This document shows, one piece after another, positions 1 through 6,259 of a stretch of DNA of 8,857 nucleotides (position 1 is its first letter; each line of letters opens with the position of its first letter). The position numbers and the translations under genes were made by a program. The notes under the pieces were generated by a model. The model was not told the origin of the DNA and searched no databases. It was given only the letters and a program-made list of their open reading frames with translations. This stretch comes from an uncultured Chromatiaceae bacterium. Its GTDB lineage: Bacteria > Pseudomonadota > Gammaproteobacteria > Enterobacterales > Alteromonadaceae. The stretch covers positions 1 through 8,857 of the forward strand of contig CAMLSF010000148.1 of assembly GCA_946482615.1 (NCBI GenBank). Direction: 5' to 3'.

Positions 1-930
1 GGCGGCGAGTTGTCGCAGTTTATTTTGTATGCGGTATTAACAGCTGGTGCTATTGGCGCTATTGCCGAAGTTTGGGGTGACTTACAACGGGCCGCTGGTG
101 CGGCCGAGCGTTTAATGCAACTGCTGAATGTAAAGTCTCCTGTAGTAGAAAAAGCCGATCCTCTGCCTTTTGTGATGCCTGAACATAATCTGGCAGGCAC
201 TGGCATTGAATTTGTCGGCGTTAATTTCAGCTATCCATCAAGGCCTGATACTTTGGCCTTGCAGGACTTTTCACTGCAGATTAAACCCGGTGAACATATA
301 GCTCTGGTGGGGCCTTCGGGCGCTGGCAAAACTACTTTGTTCCAGCTGTTGCTGCGTTTTTACGATCCACAAAGCGGACAGGTGAAATTTAACGGCACAG
401 ATTTAAAAGATGTACGTTTAACAGACGCCCGCCAGCCTTTTGGCATAGTGCTGCAGGACACTGTGATATTCGCAGGTTCTGTGCTGGATAACATTCGTTA
501 TGCCCGGCCTGAAGCCTCTGAACAAGAAGTGCAGCAAGCGGCAAAAATGGCGGCAGCGCATGACTTTATTCTGGCATTACCTGAAGGCTACCAGACTTAC
601 TTAGGCGAACGGGGTGTACGTTTATCCGGTGGTCAGCGCCAGCGTATTTCTATAGCTCGAGCCATCTTAAGCAACCCTTCAGTGCTATTGCTGGATGAAG
701 CCACCAGTGCGTTGGACGCTGAAAGCGAACGGCAAGTGCAGCAGGCATTGGATAACGCTGCCCAAAACCGCACGACTTTGGTGATAGCACACCGGCTGGC
801 CACAGTACTTGCAGCAGACCGTATTGTCGTGCTGGAAGCCGGTCGTATAGTGGCGCAGGGCACCCATACAGAACTTTTGCAAAGCAGTGAGTTGTATGCC
901 CGCTTGGCGGCGCTGCAGTTTAGTCATTAG
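1..930 (+). CDS. ABC exporter, fused permease/ATPase, C-terminal part (5' truncated by window)
   Basis: The reading frame is open from base 1, so this is the 3' part (309 codons plus stop) of a longer gene. The TTG at 10 is an internal codon, not a start. Residue numbers here count from that TTG. Residues 1-40 resemble the last transmembrane helix and linker of MsbA/BmrA-type half transporters. The rest is a complete nucleotide-binding domain: Walker A GPSGAGKTT (101-109), Q-loop Gln149, signature LSGGQ (205-209), Walker B VLLLDE (225-230), D-loop SALD (233-236) and switch His261. All key ATPase residues are present. Family members are usually near 600 residues, so roughly half the protein is missing upstream. 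Such proteins work as inner-membrane homodimers or heterodimers exporting lipids, drugs or other hydrophobic compounds; the substrate cannot be told. It is convergent with the regulator gene downstream. Confidence 0.95.
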   Translation, partial: GGELSQFILYAVLTAGAIGAIAEVWGDLQRAAGAAERLMQLLNVKSPVVEKADPLPFVMPEHNLAGTGIEFVGVNFSYPSRPDTLALQDFSLQIKPGEHIALVGPSGAGKTTLFQLLLRFYDPQSGQVKFNGTDLKDVRLTDARQPFGIVLQDTVIFAGSVLDNIRYARPEASEQEVQQAAKMAAAHDFILALPEGYQTYLGERGVRLSGGQRQRISIARAILSNPSVLLLDEATSALDAESERQVQQALDNAAQNRTTLVIAHRLATVLAADRIVVLEAGRIVAQGTHTELLQSSELYARLAALQFSH

Positions 931-943
931 TTTTAGGACCAGG

Positions 944-975
944 ACTCGGTTCCAGATAAAACGTTGGAGCCGGGT
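944..975. terminator. Hairpin between convergent genes, possible weak terminator
   Basis: Bases 944-953 pair with 966-975 in a 10-bp stem with two G-U pairs and a 12-base A-rich loop. It lies between the stop codons of the ABC exporter and the convergent regulator. No T-run follows on either strand, so a classical intrinsic terminator is not supported. It may only protect 3' ends or assist Rho-dependent termination. Confidence 0.3.
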
Positions 976-1007
976 AAAGGTTCATATTCCTCTGCTGTTC
1001 AGAATCC

Positions 1008-3059
1008 TTAGTTCTGCCCGTCGATCATAAATAAATCAGCATTGGTTTCGACACTAAGCGAATAAAACACGCCATCTTTACCTAAAGAAAACTCAAGCAA
1101 GTTGTCGTTTTGCAGCAAAGTTTTGCTGCTTTTTGTATGCATGTTGTATTCAACCAAGGTTTTTTTACCTTCGGGTTGAGTAAAGTACAGTAGTCGTTGC
1201 TTATCTATCGCAAACTGAAAGCTACGTTTTATTCTGTCTGGTGGCATGAGTTTAATGGCGCTGGGCTTGTTATTCAGCATCACCTGACCATCAGGTAAAA
1301 AACGCACCAAATGGCCATAAGTCGAATTGGCGTAAAGGAATTGTGTGGCAGGTATCACCTTTGAAACTACTTTAGTTCCCAAATCAAACTGATAGGCCTG
1401 CCATTGATTTTTTGTGTTCAGACTAAAACTGAGCTTATGTTGATCCAGCCAGGACATGCCGCGGATCTCCTGTTGTTCAATTGGTACTTCCATCATCGTC
1501 TGAAAGTCGACATCGACAATGCGTATCCTGTTGCTGGACATCATGGCTATGCGTTTGTTGTCGGGTGACCACTGTATATCTATGTAATGTAGGGCGTCAT
1601 TCAGATTTGTGATCCGCTGCGCTGTGTCCTGAGTGATATCCTGTAACCAAAGTTGTGATGCGCCACTTCGTAAAGAAATAAAAGCCAGGCGTTGTCCGTC
1701 ATGACTGATTGCCGGCACTCTGTCTGCAACAGATGAGTTAGCCGGTTGCACTGCCTGATGTTGTTGATCGACAGCTGGTTCAAAAGCCTGATAAAACAAA
1801 TCGGTATTGTTTGTCAGGCCAGAATACAAATAGCCTTTACCATCAGGCAAACGTTGTGGGGCCACAATCTGATGCACGCTGTTGTAAATAGTTGATTCGT
1901 CGCTGCCATCCGGTTCTACCGAAACTAAGCTGCTGGCGGGGTAAGGCCCTAGTATTACAATGTGTTCACCGTCATGAGCCCAGATCCCACAGCAGGTATA
2001 GTCAGTCCTGCTGAACAAGGTATCAAGTTTTCCGCTGTCCAGATCCAAGCTATAAAACCATAGATTCTGCGAAACATCGGGTGAGCTGATCACGATCTTG
2101 TTCTCAAACGGATGTAAATCGAACTCAGTGTGGCCCGCCAGAAAGGCTTCTGGCTGATTTAGTTTTGTCAGTTGGCGGCTCGGTATATCCAACTGATAAA
2201 GCAGGTAGGGATGACGCTTAGATTCTCTGATTGTCATTATCAGCTTCTTGCCACTGTGATCAAACAGGGCTTTACCATAACTGCCCAAAGGACACTGATG
2301 TACAGACTCAGAGCTCAACACCCTGTCATTTTGCAAAGTCAGAATCCTGTATTCACAACTGCTTTTACTGGTGAACAGATACACCAGTCGCTGACCGTCA
2401 GGTGACCAGCTGGCAGGGCCTGAAAATCCTTCAGCGTCACCTATTTGCAGGTTTTTTTCTGTCGTTAAATCTTTGAGATAGAGTTTAAGTTGTCCCTGTG
2501 TAGCTGATGTATACGCCAGATATTTGCTATTAGGGGAGACTGCACCATGATACTCATCTCCTGAATGGCGGGTTATGGCCCTTGCATTCAGTGGGGATCC
2601 TGTTTCTGAAGGGCTGAACCCCCAAAACAACGATACTAAGATCACAATCAGTACGATAAAAAGCAGGCTCAGCGTTATAGAGGTGGAAATAACCCCGGGG
2701 TTTGTTACTGTTTTAATAGCAGGTTCTGCTTGAGTGGGGGCAGATTGATCTTCCAGTTGAACCGATGCGATAAAGCGGTAACCTTTTTTTGGGTAAGTGA
2801 CGATAAAACGGCTGGCTTTTACATCGTCATTCAAGTCTTTACGCAGTTTTGCAATAACCCGGGTTACGGCGTTATCCGTGACAAACTGGCCTTGCCACAC
2901 CTGCTGAATCAACTCGTCGCGACTGATGATCCGGTCAGGATGCTGGCAAAAGTAACTTAACACTTCTGCAGTTTTGGATTCCAATGAAATGCGCTGAGTT
3001 GATGTTGTGAGGTTTTGTAATTGCTCACAAAATACAATGTCGTTAATTTTGTATTGCAT
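1008..3059 (-). CDS. CadC-like transmembrane transcriptional regulator: winged helix, TM helix, PD40 propeller
   Basis: 683 residues. Residues 1-101 form an OmpR/PhoB-type winged-helix DNA-binding domain (Trans_reg_C): ISRDELIQQVW at 45-55, a recognition-helix-like segment TDNAVTRVIAKLRKDL at 61-76, and the wing hairpin ending GYRFI at 93-97. A Pro/Ala-containing linker leads to one strongly hydrophobic membrane helix at about 123-147. The remaining 530 or so residues should be periplasmic and carry PD40/TolB-like beta-propeller strands, such as SPDGQRLVY (219-227), HDGQRLAF (453-460) and WSPDNKRIAM (497-506). No receiver domain or phosphorylatable Asp is present, so this is a one-component membrane-bound regulator like CadC or ToxR. 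It is divergent from the S15-type peptidase gene, its likely target. The ATG start gives an intact winged helix, but no good Shine-Dalgarno lies just upstream. The ligand is unknown. Periplasmic cysteines occur at 235, 256, 356 and 357. Confidence 0.9.
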   Translation of the reverse strand: MQYKINDIVFCEQLQNLTTSTQRISLESKTAEVLSYFCQHPDRIISRDELIQQVWQGQFVTDNAVTRVIAKLRKDLNDDVKASRFIVTYPKKGYRFIASVQLEDQSAPTQAEPAIKTVTNPGVISTSITLSLLFIVLIVILVSLFWGFSPSETGSPLNARAITRHSGDEYHGAVSPNSKYLAYTSATQGQLKLYLKDLTTEKNLQIGDAEGFSGPASWSPDGQRLVYLFTSKSSCEYRILTLQNDRVLSSESVHQCPLGSYGKALFDHSGKKLIMTIRESKRHPYLLYQLDIPSRQLTKLNQPEAFLAGHTEFDLHPFENKIVISSPDVSQNLWFYSLDLDSGKLDTLFSRTDYTCCGIWAHDGEHIVILGPYPASSLVSVEPDGSDESTIYNSVHQIVAPQRLPDGKGYLYSGLTNNTDLFYQAFEPAVDQQHQAVQPANSSVADRVPAISHDGQRLAFISLRSGASQLWLQDITQDTAQRITNLNDALHYIDIQWSPDNKRIAMMSSNRIRIVDVDFQTMMEVPIEQQEIRGMSWLDQHKLSFSLNTKNQWQAYQFDLGTKVVSKVIPATQFLYANSTYGHLVRFLPDGQVMLNNKPSAIKLMPPDRIKRSFQFAIDKQRLLYFTQPEGKKTLVEYNMHTKSSKTLLQNDNLLEFSLGKDGVFYSLSVETNADLFMIDGQN

Positions 3060-3188
3060 ATCAGTAGGTTATTTGCATCCTGCTAAATTTTGATATGAGT
3101 TAACCAGGCTTCGTCATAAAAAATCACAACTCATCACCCGGCTCTCACTACTTTGTTTTATGGATTGCTTACTTTGCGGATCAGGTTT

Positions 3189-3248
3189 CGCATCGTACTG
3201 TTTATGCGGGGTACAGCCCGCAGCTATATAAAACAGTACAGAGGTGCG
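3189..3248 (+). repeat. Long composite inverted repeat / potential RNA hairpin upstream of the peptidase gene
   Basis: Three nested arms pair across a six-base loop (3211-3216). The outer arm is 3189-3194 with 3243-3248, including one G-U pair. The middle arm is a perfect 9-bp match, gtactgttt at 3195-3203 with aaacagtac at 3231-3239. The inner arm is tgcggg at 3205-3210 with cccgca at 3217-3222. Bulges of 1 base on the left and 8 and 3 bases on the right separate the arms, for 21 paired positions in all. A TATATA box (3225-3230) sits in the 8-base bulge. As DNA, the 9-bp arms are centred 36 bp apart and could be paired operator half-sites flanking a promoter. As RNA, it could be a leader hairpin 37 bases before the ATG at 3286. 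Confidence 0.6.
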
Positions 3249-3270
3249 ATTGAGTTCGTCAATTCCAGCA

Positions 3271-3277
3271 GAGAGAG
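3271..3277 (+). promoter_or_regulatory. Ribosome binding site that favours ATG 3286
   Basis: The purine run gagagag ends 8 bases before ATG 3286. It decides the start: the earlier in-frame GTG at 3244 has only a purine stretch directly abutting it and lies inside the right arm of the hairpin. Starting at 3286 also leaves a compact signal peptide. Confidence 0.5.
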
Positions 3278-3285
3278 CATTTTTA

Positions 3286-5061
3286 ATGGATCCAACCTTA
3301 TCACGACCCTTACTACAAGCTATCGCCTTGTTTCTGTTATTTTTTTTACCAGAGTTAAAAGCCTGTGAGGAGCAGACCGGAGCTGGCAAAATCTCAGGGC
3401 AGTATCTGATCCAGGACGATCTGTTGATTAAAGTCGATAAAAACACAGAGATGTCTGTGCTGGTGGTGCGGCCGCGTACTTTGGCACAACCCTTACCCGT
3501 TGCATTACGTTTTACTATTTATGCAGAGCAAGACCGAAGTCTCGATATTGCTAAAGCCTGCAAGGCAGCGAAGCATGGTTACATAGGCGTTATTGTTTAT
3601 GCCAAAGGCAAGCATTTAAGCCGCAGCACTATCGAGCCTTATGAAACAGAAGTGGATGATGTAACTGCTGCAATCAACTGGCTGGCGAAGCAAACCTGGA
3701 GTGATGGCCGTGTTGCTATGTATGGCGGAAGTTATGAGGGCTTTGCGCAGTGGGCAGCGACTAAACGTATGCCAAAAGCACTAAAAACCATAGTGCCTTA
3801 TGTGGCCGCTATTCCAGGTCAGGGTTTGCCTATGGAAAACAATGTGTTTATCAGCGCCAATTATGGCTGGCCCTTTCATGTGACGAATAACAAGTACAAA
3901 GATGACTCTATTTATCAGCAGCGGGACAGATGGCAAAATCTGACCAGTCATTGGTACAAAAGTGGCAAATCATACCGGGAGCTGGACAGCTTTGATCAAC
4001 AACCCAACCCATGGTTTCAGCGCTGGTTACAGCATCCTTCGTACGACGGTTACTGGCAAGCTATGGTGCCTTACCAGCAGGATTTTGCACAAATTAGTAT
4101 TCCGGTTATGACAGTGACAGGGTATTACGATGATGGGCAAATTTCGGCGTTGCACTATCTGAATGAGCACTACCATTATCGGCCGGACGCCGAACATTAT
4201 CTGGTGATTGGTCCTTATGATCACAGAACAGCGCAAACTAAAGCGGGTGATTCTCTGCGGGAAATGGCTGTTGATCCGGTTGCACGTATTGATATTGCAG
4301 ATTTGACCTTTGCCTGGTTGGATTATGTGCTCAAAGGCAAAACCAAACCTGCTTTATTGCAGGATAAAATTAACTATCAACTGCCGGGAGCTAATAGCTG
4401 GCGCCATGTCGCGTCGCTTCAGAAGTTAAACGCGACCAGTCAGACTTTTTATTTAAGTGCGGCTACAGCAGATAAGCCAGCTATGCTGACGAAGGTAAAA
4501 CAACAGCAATCGGGTTCCATGGTTACGCAGGTTGATCTGGCCGACCGCGACAACGGCAATAGCTATTACCCCTGGCCTATAGTGACTAAGCAGATTGAGC
4601 CTGGTACAGGCAAGCTCTATATCAGCGAGGTATTTTCAAAAGAAACTGAATTCAGTGGACAGTTTTCAGCGAAGTTGGATGTTCGCACCAACAAGAAAGA
4701 TTTTGATCTCTCAGTGGTGCTGTACGAGCAACAAGCGGACGGGAGTTATGTACATCTGGCTTATTACCTGGGACGAGCCAGTTATGCCAAAGATATGACA
4801 AAACGCCAGTTGTTGATTCCGGGTCAGATTGAATCCATTCCTATTGTGCGCAGCCGTATGGGCAGTAAATTGCTCAAGCCTGGCAGCCGCCTGATATTAT
4901 GGGTCAATGTAAATAAAAACGACTCTGCTCAGGTCAATTATGGCAGTGGTAAAGACGTCAGCAGCGAGACTATAGCGGATGCTAACGAACCTTTGACTGT
5001 GGAGTGGCTGAACTCAAGCGTCGTGACTATTCCATTGCAGCAGCCACTGGCCATAAAGTAA
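3286..5061 (+). CDS. Exported CocE/NonD-type serine hydrolase, X-Pro dipeptidyl-peptidase (S15) superfamily
   Basis: 591 residues from ATG 3286. Residues 1-26 form a signal peptide: a short N-region with one Arg, a Leu/Phe-rich core, and LKA followed by Cys27. This resembles a lipobox, but Lys at -2 is atypical, so either lipoprotein or signal peptidase I processing is possible. The catalytic alpha/beta domain has the nucleophile elbow GGSYEGF (147-153, Ser149), a GYYDD segment with the probable acid Asp282, and GPYDHR with the probable base His313. This spacing is typical of cocaine esterase and S15 enzymes. From about residue 440 the protein follows the PepX C-terminal jelly-roll domain. 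Family members cleave dipeptides from X-Pro N-termini, or hydrolyse esters, or acylate and deacylate beta-lactam precursors; which applies here cannot be told. It is divergent from the membrane regulator, which probably controls it, and convergent with the next hydrolase. Confidence 0.88.
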   Translation: MDPTLSRPLLQAIALFLLFFLPELKACEEQTGAGKISGQYLIQDDLLIKVDKNTEMSVLVVRPRTLAQPLPVALRFTIYAEQDRSLDIAKACKAAKHGYIGVIVYAKGKHLSRSTIEPYETEVDDVTAAINWLAKQTWSDGRVAMYGGSYEGFAQWAATKRMPKALKTIVPYVAAIPGQGLPMENNVFISANYGWPFHVTNNKYKDDSIYQQRDRWQNLTSHWYKSGKSYRELDSFDQQPNPWFQRWLQHPSYDGYWQAMVPYQQDFAQISIPVMTVTGYYDDGQISALHYLNEHYHYRPDAEHYLVIGPYDHRTAQTKAGDSLREMAVDPVARIDIADLTFAWLDYVLKGKTKPALLQDKINYQLPGANSWRHVASLQKLNATSQTFYLSAATADKPAMLTKVKQQQSGSMVTQVDLADRDNGNSYYPWPIVTKQIEPGTGKLYISEVFSKETEFSGQFSAKLDVRTNKKDFDLSVVLYEQQADGSYVHLAYYLGRASYAKDMTKRQLLIPGQIESIPIVRSRMGSKLLKPGSRLILWVNVNKNDSAQVNYGSGKDVSSETIADANEPLTVEWLNSSVVTIPLQQPLAIK

Positions 5062-5076
5062 AGCAGGCTGTGTTTT
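5041..5076 (+). terminator. Possible weak intrinsic terminator of the peptidase gene
   Basis: cagcc at 5041-5045 can pair with ggctg at 5066-5070, followed by tgtttttt. The stem is only 5 bp with a 20-base loop, and its left arm lies inside the coding sequence, so it is weak. The T-run and its position just after the stop codon support it. The T-run continues over the stop codon of the convergent hydrolase gene. Confidence 0.35.
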
Positions 5077-5994
5077 TTATAACCAGTGTTCGAGTTTGGT
5101 TACATAATCTGCCGGCAACAAATGACCACTATCGAAACGGAATAGCTTTTTATCCGGGTTGGGCAAAGCATCAAACAGTTGTTGATTCTGTTTGATGCTG
5201 GCGTATTCGTCGTCATCTGCAGTCAAGAGCCAGACCTGATTATCCGCCAGACCCGACATTAGATTGAGTGGTGCTACCAGGGCTGTGGTGTTGTTCATAT
5301 GAGGTGGCACTATGGCGGCAACACTGTGGATACGGGAGTCAACCCCGGCCAGCAGCAGGCTGATTTGTGCGCCCATGCTGTAACCCACCAGTTTAATCTG
5401 GTTTTTATCAAGCATAGGTTGCTGTACCAGCCAGTCCAACAACACACGATGATCCCTTACTGTATCCACCAGCATGGTTTCGTACGGTTCACGTTCGCCC
5501 CACCAGTGTAAATTATCAATAATATCGACAATGCTTAAATTCGGATCTTTACGTAAACCATGATGGCGGGCATCTATGGCGACTACTGCATAACCTTTCG
5601 CCAGCGCCATGGCTGTTATTTTGTCGGTTTGCTCATAGGTTGCACTGGTTTTGAAATGATCCTGCCACCAACGAATCTGGCTGCGTCCCATCGCATGAGC
5701 GCCAATCAGCACTGGCACAGGGCTTTGAATTGTTTTTGGATCTTGTGGATAGCTAATACGACCATTCACAGTCACGCCATCAAAGCTTTGGTAAGTAAAT
5801 TCAAAGCTTTGGGAAGTTAACTCTTTGAGCTCCAGCTGCACCTGCTGTGTTGCAGGGTAAGCATAACGTGCGCTCAGCTCTTCAGCGCTTAGGCTATAAG
5901 GTTTTAAGCCAAATACGCCATACCAAAGCGCTGCTACTCCTGCCACTACAACACCTATGGTCAACATTGCCCTTTTTCCTTTTGTAAGTGCCAT
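5077..5994 (-). CDS. Membrane-anchored alpha/beta-fold serine hydrolase
   Basis: 305 residues from the ATG at 5994; a GTG one codon earlier (5997) is an alternative. An AGGA at 6005-6002 lies 7 bases before the ATG, a better spacing than for the GTG. The N-terminus has basic residues (KGKR) and then a hydrophobic helix at about 9-28 without an obvious cleavage site, so it is probably a signal anchor with the catalytic domain in the periplasm. The fold is shown by HAMG at 100-103 (oxyanion-hole region), DARHHG at 141-146, the nucleophile elbow GYSMG at 204-208 (Ser206), a probable acid among the Asp residues at 260-262 (TADDDE) and the base in DSGH (His291). The triad is complete. It resembles dienelactone-hydrolase or acyl-peptidase-like catalytic domains, but the substrate is unknown. 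It ends 15 bp from the stop codon of the convergent peptidase-like gene and is divergent from the YcaC-like gene. Confidence 0.85.
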   Translation of the reverse strand: MALTKGKRAMLTIGVVVAGVAALWYGVFGLKPYSLSAEELSARYAYPATQQVQLELKELTSQSFEFTYQSFDGVTVNGRISYPQDPKTIQSPVPVLIGAHAMGRSQIRWWQDHFKTSATYEQTDKITAMALAKGYAVVAIDARHHGLRKDPNLSIVDIIDNLHWWGEREPYETMLVDTVRDHRVLLDWLVQQPMLDKNQIKLVGYSMGAQISLLLAGVDSRIHSVAAIVPPHMNNTTALVAPLNLMSGLADNQVWLLTADDDEYASIKQNQQLFDALPNPDKKLFRFDSGHLLPADYVTKLEHWL

Positions 5995-6021
5995 CACTTT
6001 TTCCTGTTTTTCTGTCAGGTG

Positions 6022-6032
6022 AAACGGAGTTC
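6022..6032 (+). repeat. 11-bp direct repeat, copy 1 (aaacggagttc)
   Basis: The sequence aaacggagttc occurs here and again at 6081-6091, 59 bp apart start to start. Both copies lie in the divergent control region. This copy is next to the ribosome site of the minus-strand hydrolase. Paired sites like this could bind a regulator; no cognate regulator gene is adjacent. Confidence 0.5.
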
Positions 6033-6080
6033 CTGCATCTGTGGCACCAAGCTTAAAGCAGCAAATGTGAAAAGGACGTC

Positions 6081-6091
6081 AAACGGAGTTC
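6081..6091 (+). repeat. 11-bp direct repeat, copy 2 (aaacggagttc)
   Basis: Exact second copy of the 6022-6032 sequence in the same orientation. It directly follows a gacgtc palindrome (6075-6080) and overlaps a TTGACG-like -35 element on the minus strand. Confidence 0.5.
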
Positions 6092-6133
6092 TGGGTATTA
6101 GCTTATTTTTATTATTTTAAAATTCTCTATAAC

Positions 6134-6169
6134 AGAATGAAAGTTGCGTTTTTCACTAATTTTCATTCT
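6134..6169. repeat. 9-bp perfect inverted repeat, possible operator
   Basis: agaatgaaa at 6134-6142 and tttcattct at 6161-6169 are perfect inverted copies separated by 18 bp. The right arm overlaps the candidate -35 element of the YcaC-like gene promoter (6160-6165). This position would suit a repressor or activator site. The arms are A/T-rich, so chance is a real alternative. Confidence 0.4.
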
Positions 6170-6187
6170 TTTTTATTCCTCTATTAT
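6160..6187 (+). promoter_or_regulatory. Candidate sigma-70 promoter for the YcaC-like gene
   Basis: TTTTCA at 6160-6165 (4 of 6 to consensus) and TATTAT at 6182-6187 (5 of 6) are 16 bp apart. Transcription would begin near 6194, giving a leader of about 65 bases that starts at the hairpin at 6195-6219. The A/T-rich surroundings make other -10 matches possible. Confidence 0.4.
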
Positions 6188-6194
6188 ATGACTC

Positions 6195-6219
6195 ATGGAC
6201 TGGTTACGCAGTCGTCCAT
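6195..6219 (+). repeat. Leader hairpin with two alternative pairings
   Basis: atggac (6195-6200) can pair with gtccat (6214-6219). Alternatively gactg (6198-6202) can pair with cagtc (6209-6213) around a six-base loop. The two pairings overlap and exclude each other. The element would lie at the very 5' end of the transcript if the candidate promoter is right, about 40 bases before the start codon. Confidence 0.4.
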
Positions 6220-6244
6220 TAACAAAACCAAAACTCAATTATCC

Positions 6245-6250
6245 AGAAGG
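6245..6250 (+). promoter_or_regulatory. Ribosome binding site for ATG 6260
   Basis: agaagg lies 9 bases before ATG 6260. It supports this start over the in-frame ATG at 6137, which has no Shine-Dalgarno and would place 41 residues ahead of a clean signal peptide. Confidence 0.7.
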
Positions 6251-6259
6251 AATTTTAAA

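Larger units (their letters stand above)
3060..3285. promoter_or_regulatory. Divergent intergenic control region
   Basis: This 226-bp region separates the divergent regulator and S15-type hydrolase genes, so it should hold both promoters and probably the regulator's own binding sites. The clearest structure is the composite inverted repeat at 3189-3248, listed separately. A TATATA/TATAAA box at 3225-3232 could be a -10 element for the hydrolase, but no good -35 lies at the right distance, which would fit an activator-dependent promoter. No convincing promoter was found for the regulator. Reading frames crossing this stretch on either strand show no domain or ribosome site and look like chance. 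Confidence 0.55.
5995..6259. promoter_or_regulatory. Divergent intergenic region between two hydrolase genes
   Basis: This 265-bp non-coding stretch separates the minus-strand alpha/beta hydrolase from the plus-strand YcaC-like gene. It holds an 11-bp direct repeat, an A/T-rich 9-bp inverted repeat, a plausible plus-strand promoter and a leader hairpin, each listed separately. On the minus strand TTGACG (6082-6077) resembles a -35 element, but I see no good -10 at the right distance. An open frame from ATG 6137 continues in frame into the YcaC-like gene and is judged to be untranslated leader. Confidence 0.55.

Noticed and set aside
633..927. Minus-strand frames inside the ABC ATPase domain
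   Set aside because: They are antisense shadows of a conserved coding region and resemble no protein family.
10..930. Treating the TTG at position 10 as the true start of the ABC gene
   Set aside because: The frame is open to base 1, and the sequence around TTG 10 is a transmembrane helix that belongs to a longer permease domain.
944..975. A full bidirectional intrinsic terminator between the ABC gene and the regulator
   Set aside because: The 10-bp hairpin is present, but no T-run follows it on either strand, so only a low-confidence hairpin is listed.
3244..3285. GTG at 3244 as the start of the S15-type hydrolase
   Set aside because: It lies in the hairpin arm with no properly spaced Shine-Dalgarno and adds 14 residues ahead of a good signal peptide; ATG 3286 has a purine-rich site 8 bases upstream.
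3114..3446. A 110-residue minus-strand reading frame across the peptidase promoter and start
   Set aside because: It overlaps the signal peptide coding region of a well-supported gene and shows no domain, no membrane pattern and no ribosome site.
6137..6259. ATG at 6137 as the start of the YcaC-like protein
   Set aside because: It would bury a clear signal peptide 41 residues inside the protein, and it lacks a ribosome site; the stretch contains promoter-like and repeat elements instead.
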